NCBI GenBank assembly: GCA_016869285.1
Contig: VGEN01000018.1
Location: forward strand, 1-45,138
Reading direction: 5' to 3'
Source: Alphaproteobacteria bacterium
GTDB taxonomy: Bacteria; Pseudomonadota; Alphaproteobacteria; SHVZ01
Length of the DNA stretch: 45,138 nt
The notes beneath the pieces are model-generated. The model did not search any database and was not told where the DNA came from. It saw nothing but the letters and a program-made list of their open reading frames with translations. Of the stretch, positions 11,662-20,867 are shown piece after piece; within the stretch, counting starts at the first letter, position 1, and each line of letters starts with the position of its first letter. A program made the position numbers and the translations under genes.

Positions 11662-13055
11662 GCGGCCCGAGCTCCCGGAAGCACCCGGACGAGGCCACGG
11701 AAAGCCTCGCCGCGCGCCTCGAAGTCGGTGAACTGATCGAAGGACGCGCAGGCCGGGGACAGAAGAACGATCGCGTTCGCGCTGCCATCGGCGAGGGCCT
11801 TCGCCGTCGCGGCGGCAACGGCCGAGGCGAGGTCGCCCGAGCGCGTATACGGCACGAGACCGTCGAGCGTGCGTGCGAATCCGTCGGTCGCCTCGCCGAT
11901 CAGGAAAGCGTGGCGGATACGCGGAAAATAGGCGGCGAGAGACTCGATGCCGCCTTCCTTGGCGCGACCGCCGGCGATCCAGTAGATCCGCTCGTAGCAG
12001 GCAAGCGCCTTGCTGGCTGCGTCGGCGTTGGTGGCCTTGGAGTCGTTGACGTAGGTGATGCCGTCGATGACCGCGATCCGTTCCTGACGATGCGCAAGGC
12101 CGGGATAGGTAAGGAGCGAACGGGCGATGGCGCGGTGGCCGATCTCGAACAGGTTCGCGACGGCATAGGCGGCGGCGGCGTTCTGCCAGTTGTGCTTGCC
12201 CGGCAACGTCGGCGCGAGGCCGAGGTCGAGGACCGGCGTGCCCCAGCCGCCGGTGTCGTCGGTGAGCAGGCCGTCCTCGACGAAAATGCCTCCCATCACC
12301 ATGCGCGTCGCAGAGACCGGCACGACATGCTGGCGGCCGTTGGCAACGAGGTCGTCGTAGATCGCCTCGGAGTCCGGATCGTCGATGGCGATGACGGCCG
12401 TATCCTCGCTGTCCTGGCGCTCGAAGATGCGGCGCTTGGCGGCGATGTAACCGCGCATGCCGCCATGCCGGTCGAGGTGGTCGGGCGCGATGTTGAGAAG
12501 GACGGAGATGTCGAAGACCAGCCGCGGGATCAGCTCGAGCTGGTACGAGGACATCTCCAGCACGTAGATGCCGCCCTTGCCGAGCGGTGCCAGCGACAGC
12601 GCGGGCACGCCGAGATTGCCGCCGACTTGGATCGGCTTGCCGGTTTCCTTGAGCAGGTGCCCGATCAGCGTCGTCGTTGTCGATTTGCCGTTGGTGCCCG
12701 TGACGCCGATGTAGCGCGCCTGCGGGCAGGCGCGGGCCAGAAGCTCGATGTCGGAGATCAGCGGGACGCCGGCGGCTTTGGCGCGCGCCGCCACAGGATG
12801 CGGCTTCGGATAGGTGTGCGGAATGCCCGGGCTGATCACCAGACCCAGGACACCCGAAAGGTCGGCGTCGGCGAGACCGCGGCAGACGATTCCCTTGGAG
12901 GCGGCTCGCTCTCGCTTCGCCGGATCGTCGTCCCAAGCCCAGACTTCCGCCCCCGATGTCGCCAGCGCCGCGGCTGCCGCAAGGCCCGAGCGCGCCAGGC
13001 CGAGCACGGCCACGCGTTCCTTCTCGACGCTTGGGATGCGGATGCTCGCAGTCAT
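11658..13055 (-). CDS. murD: UDP-N-acetylmuramoylalanine--D-glutamate ligase MurD
   Basis: ATP-dependent ligase adding D-glutamate to UDP-MurNAc-L-Ala. The 465-residue protein has an N-terminal UDP-binding Rossmann part (VAVLGLARSGLAAA), the P-loop GVTGTNGKSTTT, LEMSSYQLEL, NIAPDHLDRHG with the active-site His, and VNDSKATNADAASKAL in the C-terminal domain. ATG 13055 lies 5 bases after the mraY TAG. No frame disruption or length anomaly was seen. Confidence 0.96.
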   Translation of the reverse strand: MTASIRIPSVEKERVAVLGLARSGLAAAAALATSGAEVWAWDDDPAKRERAASKGIVCRGLADADLSGVLGLVISPGIPHTYPKPHPVAARAKAAGVPLISDIELLARACPQARYIGVTGTNGKSTTTTLIGHLLKETGKPIQVGGNLGVPALSLAPLGKGGIYVLEMSSYQLELIPRLVFDISVLLNIAPDHLDRHGGMRGYIAAKRRIFERQDSEDTAVIAIDDPDSEAIYDDLVANGRQHVVPVSATRMVMGGIFVEDGLLTDDTGGWGTPVLDLGLAPTLPGKHNWQNAAAAYAVANLFEIGHRAIARSLLTYPGLAHRQERIAVIDGITYVNDSKATNADAASKALACYERIYWIAGGRAKEGGIESLAAYFPRIRHAFLIGEATDGFARTLDGLVPYTRSGDLASAVAAATAKALADGSANAIVLLSPACASFDQFTDFEARGEAFRGLVRVLPGARAA

Positions 13056-13060
13056 TCCGC

Positions 13061-14152
13061 CTACCGGACCTTCAGGGTGGAGAGGCCGATGACGGCGAGG
13101 ATCACAGCGATGATCCAGAAGCGGATGACGATGGTCGGCTCGGCCCAGCCCTTCTTCTCGAAGTGATGGTGGAGCGGCGCCATGCGGAACACGCGTTTGC
13201 CGGTGAGCTTGAAGGAGACGACCTGGACCATCACCGACACGGTCTCGAGCACGAAGAGCCCGCCGACGATCGCCAGAACCAGCTCGTGCTTGGCGACGAC
13301 GGCGATGGCGCCGAGGGCGCCTCCGAGCGCGAGCGAGCCGGTGTCGCCCATGAACACCATGGCCGGCGGCGCGTTGAACCAGAGGAAGCCGAGGCCGGCA
13401 CCCATCAGGGCGCCGCAGACGATGGCGAGCTCGCCCGAACCCGGCACATGGTGGATCTGGAGATAGTTGGCGAAGACCGTGTTGCCGGCGAGGTAGGCGA
13501 TCAGCGCGAAGCAGCCGGCAACGATGATCACCGGGCCGATTGCGAGCCCGTCGAGGCCGTCGGTCAGGTTGACCGAGTGCGAGGACCCGACCATCACCAG
13601 GACGGCGAACGGAACGAACATCCAGCCGAGCGGGATCAGCACGGACTTGAAGAACGGCACGGCGAGCGAGGTGGCGAGCGGCTCGCGCGTGTAAAGGACG
13701 ATGATCGCGGCGGCGGCGACGGCGAACAGCACGGTCGCAGCGAACTTGACGCGGCCGGGAAGGCCGCCCGAGGACCGGCGCACGAGCTTCATGTAGTCGT
13801 CGGCGAAGCCGACGAGGCCGAAGCCGAGCGTCACCAGCATCACCGCCCAAACATAGGCGTTGGTGAGATCCGCCCAGAGCAGGGTCGAGACCGTCATCGC
13901 CAGCAGGATCAGGAAGCCGCCCATGGTGGGCGTGCCGCGCTTGGTGACGAGATGGCCCTCGGGGCCGTCGGCGCGGATCGGCTGGCCTTCCTTGCCCTGC
14001 TTGGATTTTAGCCAGCGGATAACGGCCGGGCCGAACACGAACGATACGACGAGCGCTGTCACCAGCGCGGCGCCGGCACGAAAGGTGAGATAGCGGATCA
14101 GGTTCAGTGGCGTGAACTGATCGACCAGCGGCAGCAGCAGGAGATAGAGCAT
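13061..14152 (-). CDS. mraY: Phospho-N-acetylmuramoyl-pentapeptide transferase MraY
   Basis: An integral membrane enzyme that moves phospho-MurNAc-pentapeptide to undecaprenyl phosphate, giving lipid I. The 363-residue, roughly ten-helix protein contains all family motifs: [15 protein letters not shown] with the paired aspartates, [21 protein letters not shown] and PLHHHFE near the C-terminus. It starts 5 bases after murF. Motifs and length leave little doubt. Confidence 0.97.
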   Translation of the reverse strand: MLYLLLLPLVDQFTPLNLIRYLTFRAGAALVTALVVSFVFGPAVIRWLKSKQGKEGQPIRADGPEGHLVTKRGTPTMGGFLILLAMTVSTLLWADLTNAYVWAVMLVTLGFGLVGFADDYMKLVRRSSGGLPGRVKFAATVLFAVAAAAIIVLYTREPLATSLAVPFFKSVLIPLGWMFVPFAVLVMVGSSHSVNLTDGLDGLAIGPVIIVAGCFALIAYLAGNTVFANYLQIHHVPGSGELAIVCGALMGAGLGFLWFNAPPAMVFMGDTGSLALGGALGAIAVVAKHELVLAIVGGLFVLETVSVMVQVVSFKLTGKRVFRMAPLHHHFEKKGWAEPTIVIRFWIIAVILAVIGLSTLKVR

Positions 14153-14157
14153 GTCCC

Positions 14158-15591
14158 TTACCTCCCGCCGGCGACGCGGCCGCGCGCGGCCAGCGCGCCG
14201 ACGATCGGGGCCATGTTGGTGCCGAGCGAGCCTTTGACCGTGACGACATCGCCGGCGCGGATCGCGGCTGCCGCGATCGGCGCCATCTCGGTGCTGGTCT
14301 CGGTGCGGGTGGCGATCAGGGCGGGAGGCAGCGCCTCGGCAAGATGGCGCATCAACGGACCGACCAGGAACACCTGGTCGATGCGATTGGCGCTCACCGC
14401 CGGTGCGAGGCCGGCGTGAAGGCTGGGGCCGGCGGCACCGAGCTCGCGCATATCGCCGAGGATGGCGATGCGCCGTCCGCCGGGCATGGGCGGAATGCGG
14501 CCGAGGATCTCGAGCGCGCCGGCGACCGAGACGGGGCTAGCATTGTAACTGTCGTCGATCAGCTCGAAGCTGCCGCCGCCGACGAGCCTGATGGTTTGCC
14601 GCAACCCACGGCCCTTCAGCACGTTCAGACGACCGAGCGCGGTGAAGGACGGCTCGAGCGGTAGGCCGAGGCCCGCCACCGCGCCGAGGACTGCGAGCGT
14701 GTTCATCGCCCAGTGACGGCCCGGAACCGGCAACCGGTAGACGTGGCGGCGGCCGAGAATCTCGACGACTACGGTCGACTCGGCTTCGTTGAGCGCGACG
14801 TCGATGAGCCGCGCCTCGGCCAGCGTGTGCGTGCCGAAGCCGATGATGCGTGCAACGCCCGAGGCGCGCGCCTTCGCGGCGAGCCGCTCGAAGTGTGGGT
14901 TGTCGCGATTGATCACGGCGAAGGCGCCGGGAGCGAGACCCTCGAAGACCTCGGCCTTTGCATCGGCGATCGCTTCGACCGAAGGGAAGAACTGCAGATG
15001 CACGGCCTCGACCGTGGTGACGATCGCGCCATGCGCCCGCGCGACCCGGGCGTTCGGGCCGATCTCGCCGGCGCGGTTCATGCCGAGCTCGAGCACGGCA
15101 AAGGCTGCATCGTCGGGAAGACGCGCCAGAGAGAGCGGAGCCCCGGTCGAGCTGTTGAGGTTGCCGGGGCTGGCGTAGGTGCTGCCATGTGCCGAAAGCG
15201 CGAGTCGCAGCGCTTCCTTGGTTCCGGTCTTGCCGACCGAGCCGGTGACGGAAACGATACGGGCCTGCGAACGCGCGCGCGCGCGGGCCGCCAGCGCCAT
15301 CAGCCCGGCCATCGTATCCTTGACGACGAGCAACGGTCGGCTCGGCCGGGCCGCCGGGATCTCGTGCACCATCGCGGCGACGGCACCGCGCTTGAACGCG
15401 TCGGCGAGGAATGCGTGGCCGTCGGTCTGATCGCCCTTGAGCGCGACGAAAAGGTCGCCGGGCATCACGTTCCGGCTGTCGAGAGCGACGCCGGTCGCGT
15501 CCCAGGGGAGGCCGTCGATCCGCCCGCCGGTCGCGGCGGCGGCATCGTCCGAGGTCCAGAGGATCGGCACTTCGACCAGGGCGGCGCTCAT
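14158..15591 (-). CDS. murF: UDP-MurNAc-tripeptide--D-Ala-D-Ala ligase MurF
   Basis: ATP-dependent ligase completing the UDP-MurNAc-pentapeptide with the D-Ala-D-Ala made by DdlB. In the 477-residue protein I see the P-loop [46 protein letters not shown] (shown as two neighbouring motifs: [11 protein letters not shown] and [11 protein letters not shown]), and [10 protein letters not shown] in the C-terminal domain. The substrate-loop motif reads [11 protein letters not shown], whereas homologues I know read GNLNN or SFNNHWGVPL. This is a mild deviation. ATG 15591 overlaps the murE stop as ATGA. Confidence 0.95.
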   Translation of the reverse strand: MSAALVEVPILWTSDDAAAATGGRIDGLPWDATGVALDSRNVMPGDLFVALKGDQTDGHAFLADAFKRGAVAAMVHEIPAARPSRPLLVVKDTMAGLMALAARARARSQARIVSVTGSVGKTGTKEALRLALSAHGSTYASPGNLNSSTGAPLSLARLPDDAAFAVLELGMNRAGEIGPNARVARAHGAIVTTVEAVHLQFFPSVEAIADAKAEVFEGLAPGAFAVINRDNPHFERLAAKARASGVARIIGFGTHTLAEARLIDVALNEAESTVVVEILGRRHVYRLPVPGRHWAMNTLAVLGAVAGLGLPLEPSFTALGRLNVLKGRGLRQTIRLVGGGSFELIDDSYNASPVSVAGALEILGRIPPMPGGRRIAILGDMRELGAAGPSLHAGLAPAVSANRIDQVFLVGPLMRHLAEALPPALIATRTETSTEMAPIAAAAIRAGDVVTVKGSLGTNMAPIVGALAARGRVAGGR

Positions 15592-17066
15592 GCAAGCGCT
15601 CCTATGTTTCGCTCGATCTCCGCCACCGCGCTGCGGCAGACGGCGTCGTCGTCGAAGGGGATCGTGCGGGTGCCGACGATCTGGCCCTGCTCATGACCCT
15701 TGCCGGCGACCACCAGCACGTCCTCAGGCTCGAGCCCGAGGATCGCCTCACGGATCGCTGCGGCGCGGTCGCCGATCTCGTGCGCGTCCGGACAGCCGGC
15801 GAGAACCTGGCGGCGGATCTTGGCCGCGTCCTCGGTGCGCGGATTGTCATCGGTGACGATGACGATATCGGCGTGACGCGCCGCCGCTTCGCCCATCAAA
15901 GGACGCTTGCCCGGGTCGCGGTCGCCGCCGGCACCGAAAACGACGGCGAGCCGCCCGGTGACGTGCGGCCGCAGCGCCGAAAGCACCGTATCGATGCCAT
16001 CCGGCGCATGCGCGTAGTCGACGAAGATCTTGGCGCCGTTCCGCCGCTCGGCGACGAGCTGGAGGCGGCCGGGAACGCCTTCAAGGCGCGCGAGCGCCTC
16101 GGCGGCCTTGGCGAAGGGAGCGCCGCAGGCAACGACGAGGCCGAGCGCGACCAGCGCATTGCTCGCCTGGAAGGCGCCGAGCAAAGGCAGGCGCACCTCG
16201 ACGATGGCGCCGCCGGAGGAAAGGCGGAGCTTCTGGCCGGCAGCGTCGGGCAGGCGGAGCAGAAGCCGGATGTCGGCGCAGGCGGCGGCGCCGACCTTGA
16301 GCGTGCGGAGCCCTCGCTTCTTGGCGACGATCTCGAGCTCAGCCGATTCCGCGACATCGGCGTTGAGCACCGCAGTGCCGCCATCGGCAAGGACTCGCTC
16401 GAACAGGATGCGCTTGGCGGCGCGATAGGCCTCCATCGACCCGTGATAGTCGAGATGGTCGCGGGTCAGGTTGGTGAAGGCGCCGGCCTTGACCTTGACG
16501 CCGTCGAGCCGCCCCTGGTCGAGCCCGTGGCTGGAGGCCTCGATCGCGAGGTTGGTCACGCCGACATCGACGAGCTCGGACAGCGTCTCGTGCAAGGCGA
16601 TCGGATCGGGCGTGGTCAGCGATGGGCGCGTCGGGCTGCCGGGCACGATGACGCCGAGCGTGCCGATCGAGGCCGACCTGGCGCCGAGGAGGGCCCAGAT
16701 CTGGCGGGTGAAGTCGGCAACCGACGACTTGCCGTTGGTGCCGGTGACGGCGGCAACGGTTTCGGGCTGGCGGCCGTAGAATCGTGCGGCGATCCGCGCA
16801 AGACGTTGGCGGGGTGCCGGATCGGTGATGAGCGCGACGCGTTCGGCGCCGTCGGGAAGGCGCGTGCCTTCCGGCGCCAGCACGGCGACTGCGCCGGCAG
16901 CGAGCGCCTGGTCTAGGAACGCGCGGCCATCGGCCTTGGTCCCGGGAAGCGCCGCGAACAGGAACCCCGGGCCGACGCAGCGGGAGTCGGAAGAGAGGCC
17001 GATCACCGGCAGCTCGGCAAAACGAGCAAGGGCCGGGTCGGGCCCGATGAGGTCAACGAGCCGCAA
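15588..17066 (-). CDS. murE: UDP-MurNAc-L-Ala-D-Glu--meso-DAP ligase MurE (TTG start)
   Basis: ATP-dependent ligase adding the third stem residue. The 492-residue protein has the P-loop GTNGKSS (109-115), TTPDP (151-155), IEASSHGLDQ (175-184) and DNPR (407-410). DNPR is the known marker for meso-diaminopimelate rather than lysine specificity. Start choice: there is no ATG in the right place, but TTG 17066 has AAGGAG 8 bases upstream and gives an N-terminus MRLVDLIGPD that fits the family. It overlaps the end of ftsI by 14 bases. Longer versions reach back into ftsI sequence and are implausible. Confidence 0.94.
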   Translation of the reverse strand: MRLVDLIGPDPALARFAELPVIGLSSDSRCVGPGFLFAALPGTKADGRAFLDQALAAGAVAVLAPEGTRLPDGAERVALITDPAPRQRLARIAARFYGRQPETVAAVTGTNGKSSVADFTRQIWALLGARSASIGTLGVIVPGSPTRPSLTTPDPIALHETLSELVDVGVTNLAIEASSHGLDQGRLDGVKVKAGAFTNLTRDHLDYHGSMEAYRAAKRILFERVLADGGTAVLNADVAESAELEIVAKKRGLRTLKVGAAACADIRLLLRLPDAAGQKLRLSSGGAIVEVRLPLLGAFQASNALVALGLVVACGAPFAKAAEALARLEGVPGRLQLVAERRNGAKIFVDYAHAPDGIDTVLSALRPHVTGRLAVVFGAGGDRDPGKRPLMGEAAARHADIVIVTDDNPRTEDAAKIRRQVLAGCPDAHEIGDRAAAIREAILGLEPEDVLVVAGKGHEQGQIVGTRTIPFDDDAVCRSAVAEIERNIGALA

Positions 17067-18810
17067 CGCTTTTCTCCTTGGGTTGCGGCAGCGAGTCGAC
17101 CATGAGAAGACGGCGCATTTCGGGCGTTTCCTCGACCGGCGGCAGGCCGACGAGCGGCCCCATGCGCTGGACGATGCGCTGGACGGCGGGAGCCGCAACC
17201 CAGCCGCCGGTGGCGAAGCCGTGGGTTTTCTTGGTGCCCTTGGGCTCGTCGACCATGACGACGACGACGTAGCGCGGGTCGTAGATCGGGAAGGCGGCGA
17301 CGAAGGAGGAGAGGCGGGCGCTTTTCTTGTAGCCGCCGCGGCTTACCTTCTCGGCCGTGCCGGTCTTGCCGCCGATCCAGTAGCCTGGCGCCTCGGCGCG
17401 CTTGCCGGTGCCGTTCTCGACGACGAGGCGCATCAAGCGTCTCATGTTCTCGGAGGTCGAGGGCTTGAGGACCTGGCGGCCGGGAGCGGGCTCGCCTTCC
17501 GGTCGCTTCAGCAGGGTCGGTGAGTGCAGGATGCCGCCATTGACGACGGCGGCGATGCCCGTTGCGAGATGGATCGGCGTCACCGAGAGCCCGTGGCCGA
17601 AGGCGATGGTCATGACGTTGATCGGCCGCCAGTCGCGCGGGTACTTCGGCTTGCCGAGCTCCGGCAGCTCGAGCGACACCGGGTCCAGCATGCCGAGCTT
17701 CTTCATGAAGGCCTTCTGACCCTCGGCACCGACTTCGAGCGACATCTTCGCCGCGCCGATGTTGGAGGAGTGCTTGAACACCTCCGGCGTCGTTAGCCAG
17801 CGCTTCTGCGCGTGGTCGTCGTTGATGGTGAAGCGCGAGATGCGGATCGGCTCGCGCGCATCGAACGACGACTTCATCGTCGCCGTTCCGGCATCGAGCG
17901 CCATGGCGAGGGCGAAGGTCTTGAAGGTCGACCCCATCTCGTAGAGGCCGAGCGTATTGCGGTTGAAGCGGTTGTCGGCCGGAGCCGAGCCGGGCGCGTT
18001 GGGATCGAAATCCGGCAGCGAGACCATCGACAGAATCTCGCCGGTGCGTGCATCCATGATCACGGCGCCGCCGCCGATTGCGCTGAACTCGGTGATGGCC
18101 GCCTGCAGCTCCTGGCGGACGATGTGCTGGAGGCGAAGGTCGATCGAGAGCCGAACCGGCTCCCGGCCGCCCTTGAGACGGGACTCGATCGCCTGCTCGA
18201 CGCCGCCCAGGCCTTTGCCATCGATGTCGGCGAAGCCGACGACATGCGCCATCAGCGAGCCGTGCGGGTAGATCCGCTTGTCCTCGCGCTGGAAGTAGAA
18301 ACCGGGAATGCCGAGCCGGTTGATTTCGTATTGCTGGCGCGGCGTCAGGTTGCGCCGGATCCAGACGAAGCTGCGGCCTTCGGCCGCGAGCCGAGTCTCA
18401 AGATCCTCGGCCTTGATGTCCGTCAGCACCGTCTTAAGCCGTGATGCCGCCTCGCGCGCGTCCTTGATGTCGCGCGGGTCGGCATAGAGGGAGGCCGTCG
18501 GCACGCTGGTTGCGACCAGCGCGCCGGAACGATCGACGATATCGGCGCGATCGGCGGCATAGCCGGTCGCGTCGTTGGCGCGAGGCAGCTCGAACTCGCG
18601 CGCGTCGGCGGCCGGCTTCGAGAGCGCGAGGTCGACCAGGCGCATGCCGACGACGGCAAAGGCGATGGCGAAGGTGCCGGCAACCAGCGTGAGCCGGCCG
18701 CGGCTGGACTCGAGAACCTGCTTCGCCGCCCCCTCCAGACGCACGGCTCGGCTCGGTGGCGGCGCCACCGGGCGGAGGATGCGGGGTCTGAGGGCGGCGA
18801 GGGTGCTCAT
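17053..18810 (-). CDS. ftsI: Septal transpeptidase FtsI (PBP3)
   Basis: A class B penicillin-binding protein that cross-links septal peptidoglycan in the periplasm and partners FtsW. The 585-residue protein has a cytoplasmic tail, one membrane anchor (about 40-62), a pedestal domain, and the transpeptidase domain with the nucleophile Ser294 and Lys297 in STFK, SSN (348-350) and KTGT (482-485). ATG 18810 is 10 bases after ftsL and preceded by GGAGGG. All catalytic motifs are intact. Confidence 0.97.
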   Translation of the reverse strand: MSTLAALRPRILRPVAPPPSRAVRLEGAAKQVLESSRGRLTLVAGTFAIAFAVVGMRLVDLALSKPAADAREFELPRANDATGYAADRADIVDRSGALVATSVPTASLYADPRDIKDAREAASRLKTVLTDIKAEDLETRLAAEGRSFVWIRRNLTPRQQYEINRLGIPGFYFQREDKRIYPHGSLMAHVVGFADIDGKGLGGVEQAIESRLKGGREPVRLSIDLRLQHIVRQELQAAITEFSAIGGGAVIMDARTGEILSMVSLPDFDPNAPGSAPADNRFNRNTLGLYEMGSTFKTFALAMALDAGTATMKSSFDAREPIRISRFTINDDHAQKRWLTTPEVFKHSSNIGAAKMSLEVGAEGQKAFMKKLGMLDPVSLELPELGKPKYPRDWRPINVMTIAFGHGLSVTPIHLATGIAAVVNGGILHSPTLLKRPEGEPAPGRQVLKPSTSENMRRLMRLVVENGTGKRAEAPGYWIGGKTGTAEKVSRGGYKKSARLSSFVAAFPIYDPRYVVVVMVDEPKGTKKTHGFATGGWVAAPAVQRIVQRMGPLVGLPPVEETPEMRRLLMVDSLPQPKEKSVAAR

Positions 18811-18820
18811 GTCCCTCCGC

Positions 18821-19321
18821 TCAACGCTGCACGGTGGCGAGAAGGGCTCCGTCCACGATCACGACGACATCTCGCTCTACCGGCTTGGCTTGGCGAAGCT
18901 GATGGACATCGACCGTGCCGAGCGAGCGCTTGGCCTCGACAACCTGCAGTTTCGGTGCCGGCTTTGTAGCGACCTTCACAGGCGCCGTAGCGGCGGCGGC
19001 CTGCGGTATGAGCGGCGCTTCCGCATCTGCCACGATCGGGACCAGCGAGCGTTCGGGGATCGCCGCAACCTTGCCGAACTGGGCCGGCGCGACGGGCGTC
19101 ATCTCGAGATGGCGATTGGCGAGGTCGGCGAGCCGATCCGGGCGGTTGAGGAATGCCCATTCGGCGTTGAGGACGTGGATCGCTTCTTGCTCCTGCAGGA
19201 TCTGGCGATTGAGCCGCGCCAGCCGTTCTTCCTTGGCCTGCACCTCGTATTTGAGCTGATAGAGGCCGCAGCCGATCAGGACAGCGGCAAGGAGCCAGAG
19301 AAGGGTCGAGCGACGGATCAT
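18821..19321 (-). CDS. ftsL: Cell division protein FtsL
   Basis: A small bitopic protein of the FtsQLB complex that signals activation of FtsWI. It has 166 residues: a short basic tail, a membrane helix (about 5-22, TLLWLLAAVLIGCGLYQL), then a heptad-rich coiled coil (KYEVQAKEERLARLNRQI and following) ending near NRPDRLADLANRH. The C-terminal 80 residues are Ala/Pro-rich and longer than in short FtsL proteins. ATG 19321 has GAGGTGA at good spacing. GTG 19330 in the same frame lacks such spacing. Identification rests on position between rsmH and ftsI plus architecture, since FtsL sequences diverge strongly. Confidence 0.9.
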   Translation of the reverse strand: MIRRSTLLWLLAAVLIGCGLYQLKYEVQAKEERLARLNRQILQEQEAIHVLNAEWAFLNRPDRLADLANRHLEMTPVAPAQFGKVAAIPERSLVPIVADAEAPLIPQAAAATAPVKVATKPAPKLQVVEAKRSLGTVDVHQLRQAKPVERDVVVIVDGALLATVQR

Positions 19322-19335
19322 CTGCGTCACCTCGG

Positions 19336-20286
19336 TTAGTGAGCTGCCGGCGCGGAAGTGCGTTCCGCGACGCGCAGCCGGGCCGAACGGGCCCGGGGAT
19401 TGCGTTTGACCTCGGCCGGAGACGGCGTCACCGGTTTGCGTGAGAGGAGGCGGAAGGTCGGTGCGTCATCGGCGCCGGCCTCGGGGAGATGGCGCGACGG
19501 GCGCGGAGCGGCGCCGGCGCGACGGGCAAGGAACGCCTTGACGCGACGATCCTCGAGCGAGTGGAAGGAGACGGCGGCGAGCCGCCCGCCTGGTGCCAGC
19601 AGTGTCTCGGCCGCGGCGAGGCCGCGGTCGAGCTCGCCGAGCTCGTCGTTCACCGCAAGCCGGAGAGCCTGGAAGGTCCGCGTCGCCGGGTCGATGCCGT
19701 CGCCCGAGCGCGGCACAGCGCGCCTGACGACCGCAGCAAGCTCGCCCGTGGTCGCAAGCGGCCGCGCGGCGATGATGGCGCGCGCCACGCGCTTGGCATG
19801 CCGCTCCTCGCCAAGATCGGCGATGAGGTCGGCGAGATCTTCCTCGGAGAGCGTGTTGACGATATCGGCGGCGCTCTGCCCATCCTTCTCCATGCGCATG
19901 TCGAGCGGGCCATCGAGACGGAAGGAGAAGCCGCGACCGCCCTCGTCGAGCTGCGGCGAGGAGACGCCGAGATCGAGCGCGACGCCGTCGACCCGGTCGA
20001 TGCCGTCGGCTTTCGCGATCGCCGCCATGTCGCCGAAACGTGCATGGTGCAGCGTAAGGCGCCCGGCGTATCGCGCGGCGAGATCTGCGCCGCGCGCAAC
20101 CGCATCGGGGTCGCGGTCGATGCCGAGCACGCGGCAGTCAGCCGATTCCAGGAGCGCGCGGCTGTAGCCGCCAAGGCCGAAGGTGCCGTCGACGTAGAGG
20201 CCGCCGTCTTTCGGAGCAAGCGCCGCCAGCACTTCGTCGAGAAGGACGGGAAGATGAGCCGGAGCGTGATCGCGGCTGCCCGTCAC
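19336..20286 (-). CDS. rsmH: 16S rRNA (cytosine1402-N4)-methyltransferase RsmH
   Basis: An S-adenosylmethionine enzyme that methylates C1402 in the ribosomal P site of 16S rRNA (also called MraW). The 316-residue protein begins HLPVLLDEVLAAL. It has the SAM loop DGTFGLGGYSRALL and ALDLGVSSPQLDEGGRGFSF (as two pieces, ALDLGVSSPQLDE and GRGFSF), FQALRLAVNDEL and SFHSLEDRRVK. The start is GTG 20286, overlapping the mraZ TGA as GTGA, with GGAGGGG upstream. A conserved second gene of the cluster. Confidence 0.96.
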   Translation of the reverse strand: MTGSRDHAPAHLPVLLDEVLAALAPKDGGLYVDGTFGLGGYSRALLESADCRVLGIDRDPDAVARGADLAARYAGRLTLHHARFGDMAAIAKADGIDRVDGVALDLGVSSPQLDEGGRGFSFRLDGPLDMRMEKDGQSAADIVNTLSEEDLADLIADLGEERHAKRVARAIIAARPLATTGELAAVVRRAVPRSGDGIDPATRTFQALRLAVNDELGELDRGLAAAETLLAPGGRLAAVSFHSLEDRRVKAFLARRAGAAPRPSRHLPEAGADDAPTFRLLSRKPVTPSPAEVKRNPRARSARLRVAERTSAPAAH

Positions 20287-20747
20287 TTGCCACTCCCCTC
20301 CGGCCGCGACGCCGGCAGCGTCGTTTTCTGAATCCGGATCCTGTCTCTGGCTTCCGACAAGTGCCGGTCGATCGCCTGCGGTTCCCAGATCTGAAACGTG
20401 CTGCCGAAGCCGGCGAAGACCGCCTGCTCGGAGATGCCGGCGTAACGCAGAAGGTCCTCCGGCAGCATCACGCGTCCCTCGGGGTCGAAGGCGAGCTGAT
20501 GTGAGACGGCGAAGATGCTGCCGAGGTCGTCGCGCTGATCGGAGAACTGGTCGAGCCGATCGTGGCCTTCGACCATCTTTTGAATGCGGTCGTAACCGCA
20601 GCCCTCGAGCGCGGGGAGCTTGGGGTGCGGATAGACGACGATGCCGGCGAAGGACTGATCGGAGAGGGAGGCGCGGAAAGGGGCCGGGACCGACACGCGG
20701 CCCTTCTTGTCGATCTTGTTAACGAACCGGGACAGAAAGAGTCCCAT
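20283..20747 (-). CDS. mraZ: Transcriptional regulator MraZ
   Basis: MraZ is a double AbrB-fold DNA-binding protein that binds repeated TGGG-type boxes at its own promoter and, in bacteria studied, represses the division cluster. The 154-residue protein starts MGLFLSRFVNKIDKKGRVSVP. The first AbrB half has DKKGRVSVPAPFR and the second half has DPEGRVMLPEDLL, the expected two motifs. ATG 20747 has a GGGGG ribosome site. An open extension to 20843 would cover the promoter and is rejected. It is first in the cluster, behind five phased boxes. Confidence 0.95.
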   Translation of the reverse strand: MGLFLSRFVNKIDKKGRVSVPAPFRASLSDQSFAGIVVYPHPKLPALEGCGYDRIQKMVEGHDRLDQFSDQRDDLGSIFAVSHQLAFDPEGRVMLPEDLLRYAGISEQAVFAGFGSTFQIWEPQAIDRHLSEARDRIRIQKTTLPASRPEGSGK

Positions 20748-20822
20748 CGATACCCCCGCCAGCCCGGCCGGACCGGCATTTCGTCCCGGAACAGGCCGAT
20801 CGACCCCGCGCCGGGGCCCATC

Positions 20823-20867
20823 TGGGACGTGTTGGGATAGCATGGGATAGTATGGGCGTCAATGGGA
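20823..20867 (-). promoter_or_regulatory. MraZ operator: five TGGG boxes at exact 10-base steps
   Basis: On the plus strand, TGGGA, TGGGA, TGGGA, TGGGC and TGGGA start at 20823, 20833, 20843, 20853 and 20863. Each is separated by 5 bases, so all fall on the same DNA face. MraZ of E. coli is known to bind TGGGN direct repeats with 5-base spacers. A further TGGGA at 20884 is one base off phase. The array overlaps the predicted mraZ promoter, which fits autorepression. The boxes read on the strand opposite to mraZ transcription. Confidence 0.85.
20834..20862 (-). promoter_or_regulatory. Predicted promoter of the mraZ-ftsZ cluster
   Basis: On the minus strand TTGACG (20862-20857) and TATCCC (20839-20834) are separated by 17 bases, a plausible housekeeping-sigma promoter with a weaker -10. 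Transcription would start near 20827, giving a leader of about 80 bases. Both elements lie inside the MraZ box array. Confidence 0.6.

Noticed and set aside
15250-15300. Repeated CG/GC dinucleotide run inside murF considered as a simple repeat
   Set aside because: It is coding sequence for an Ala/Arg-rich helix in frame with MurF; no independent repeat structure.
20748-20843. Upstream extension of mraZ by 32 codons
   Set aside because: It covers the promoter and operator, and the family starts at MGLFLSRF.
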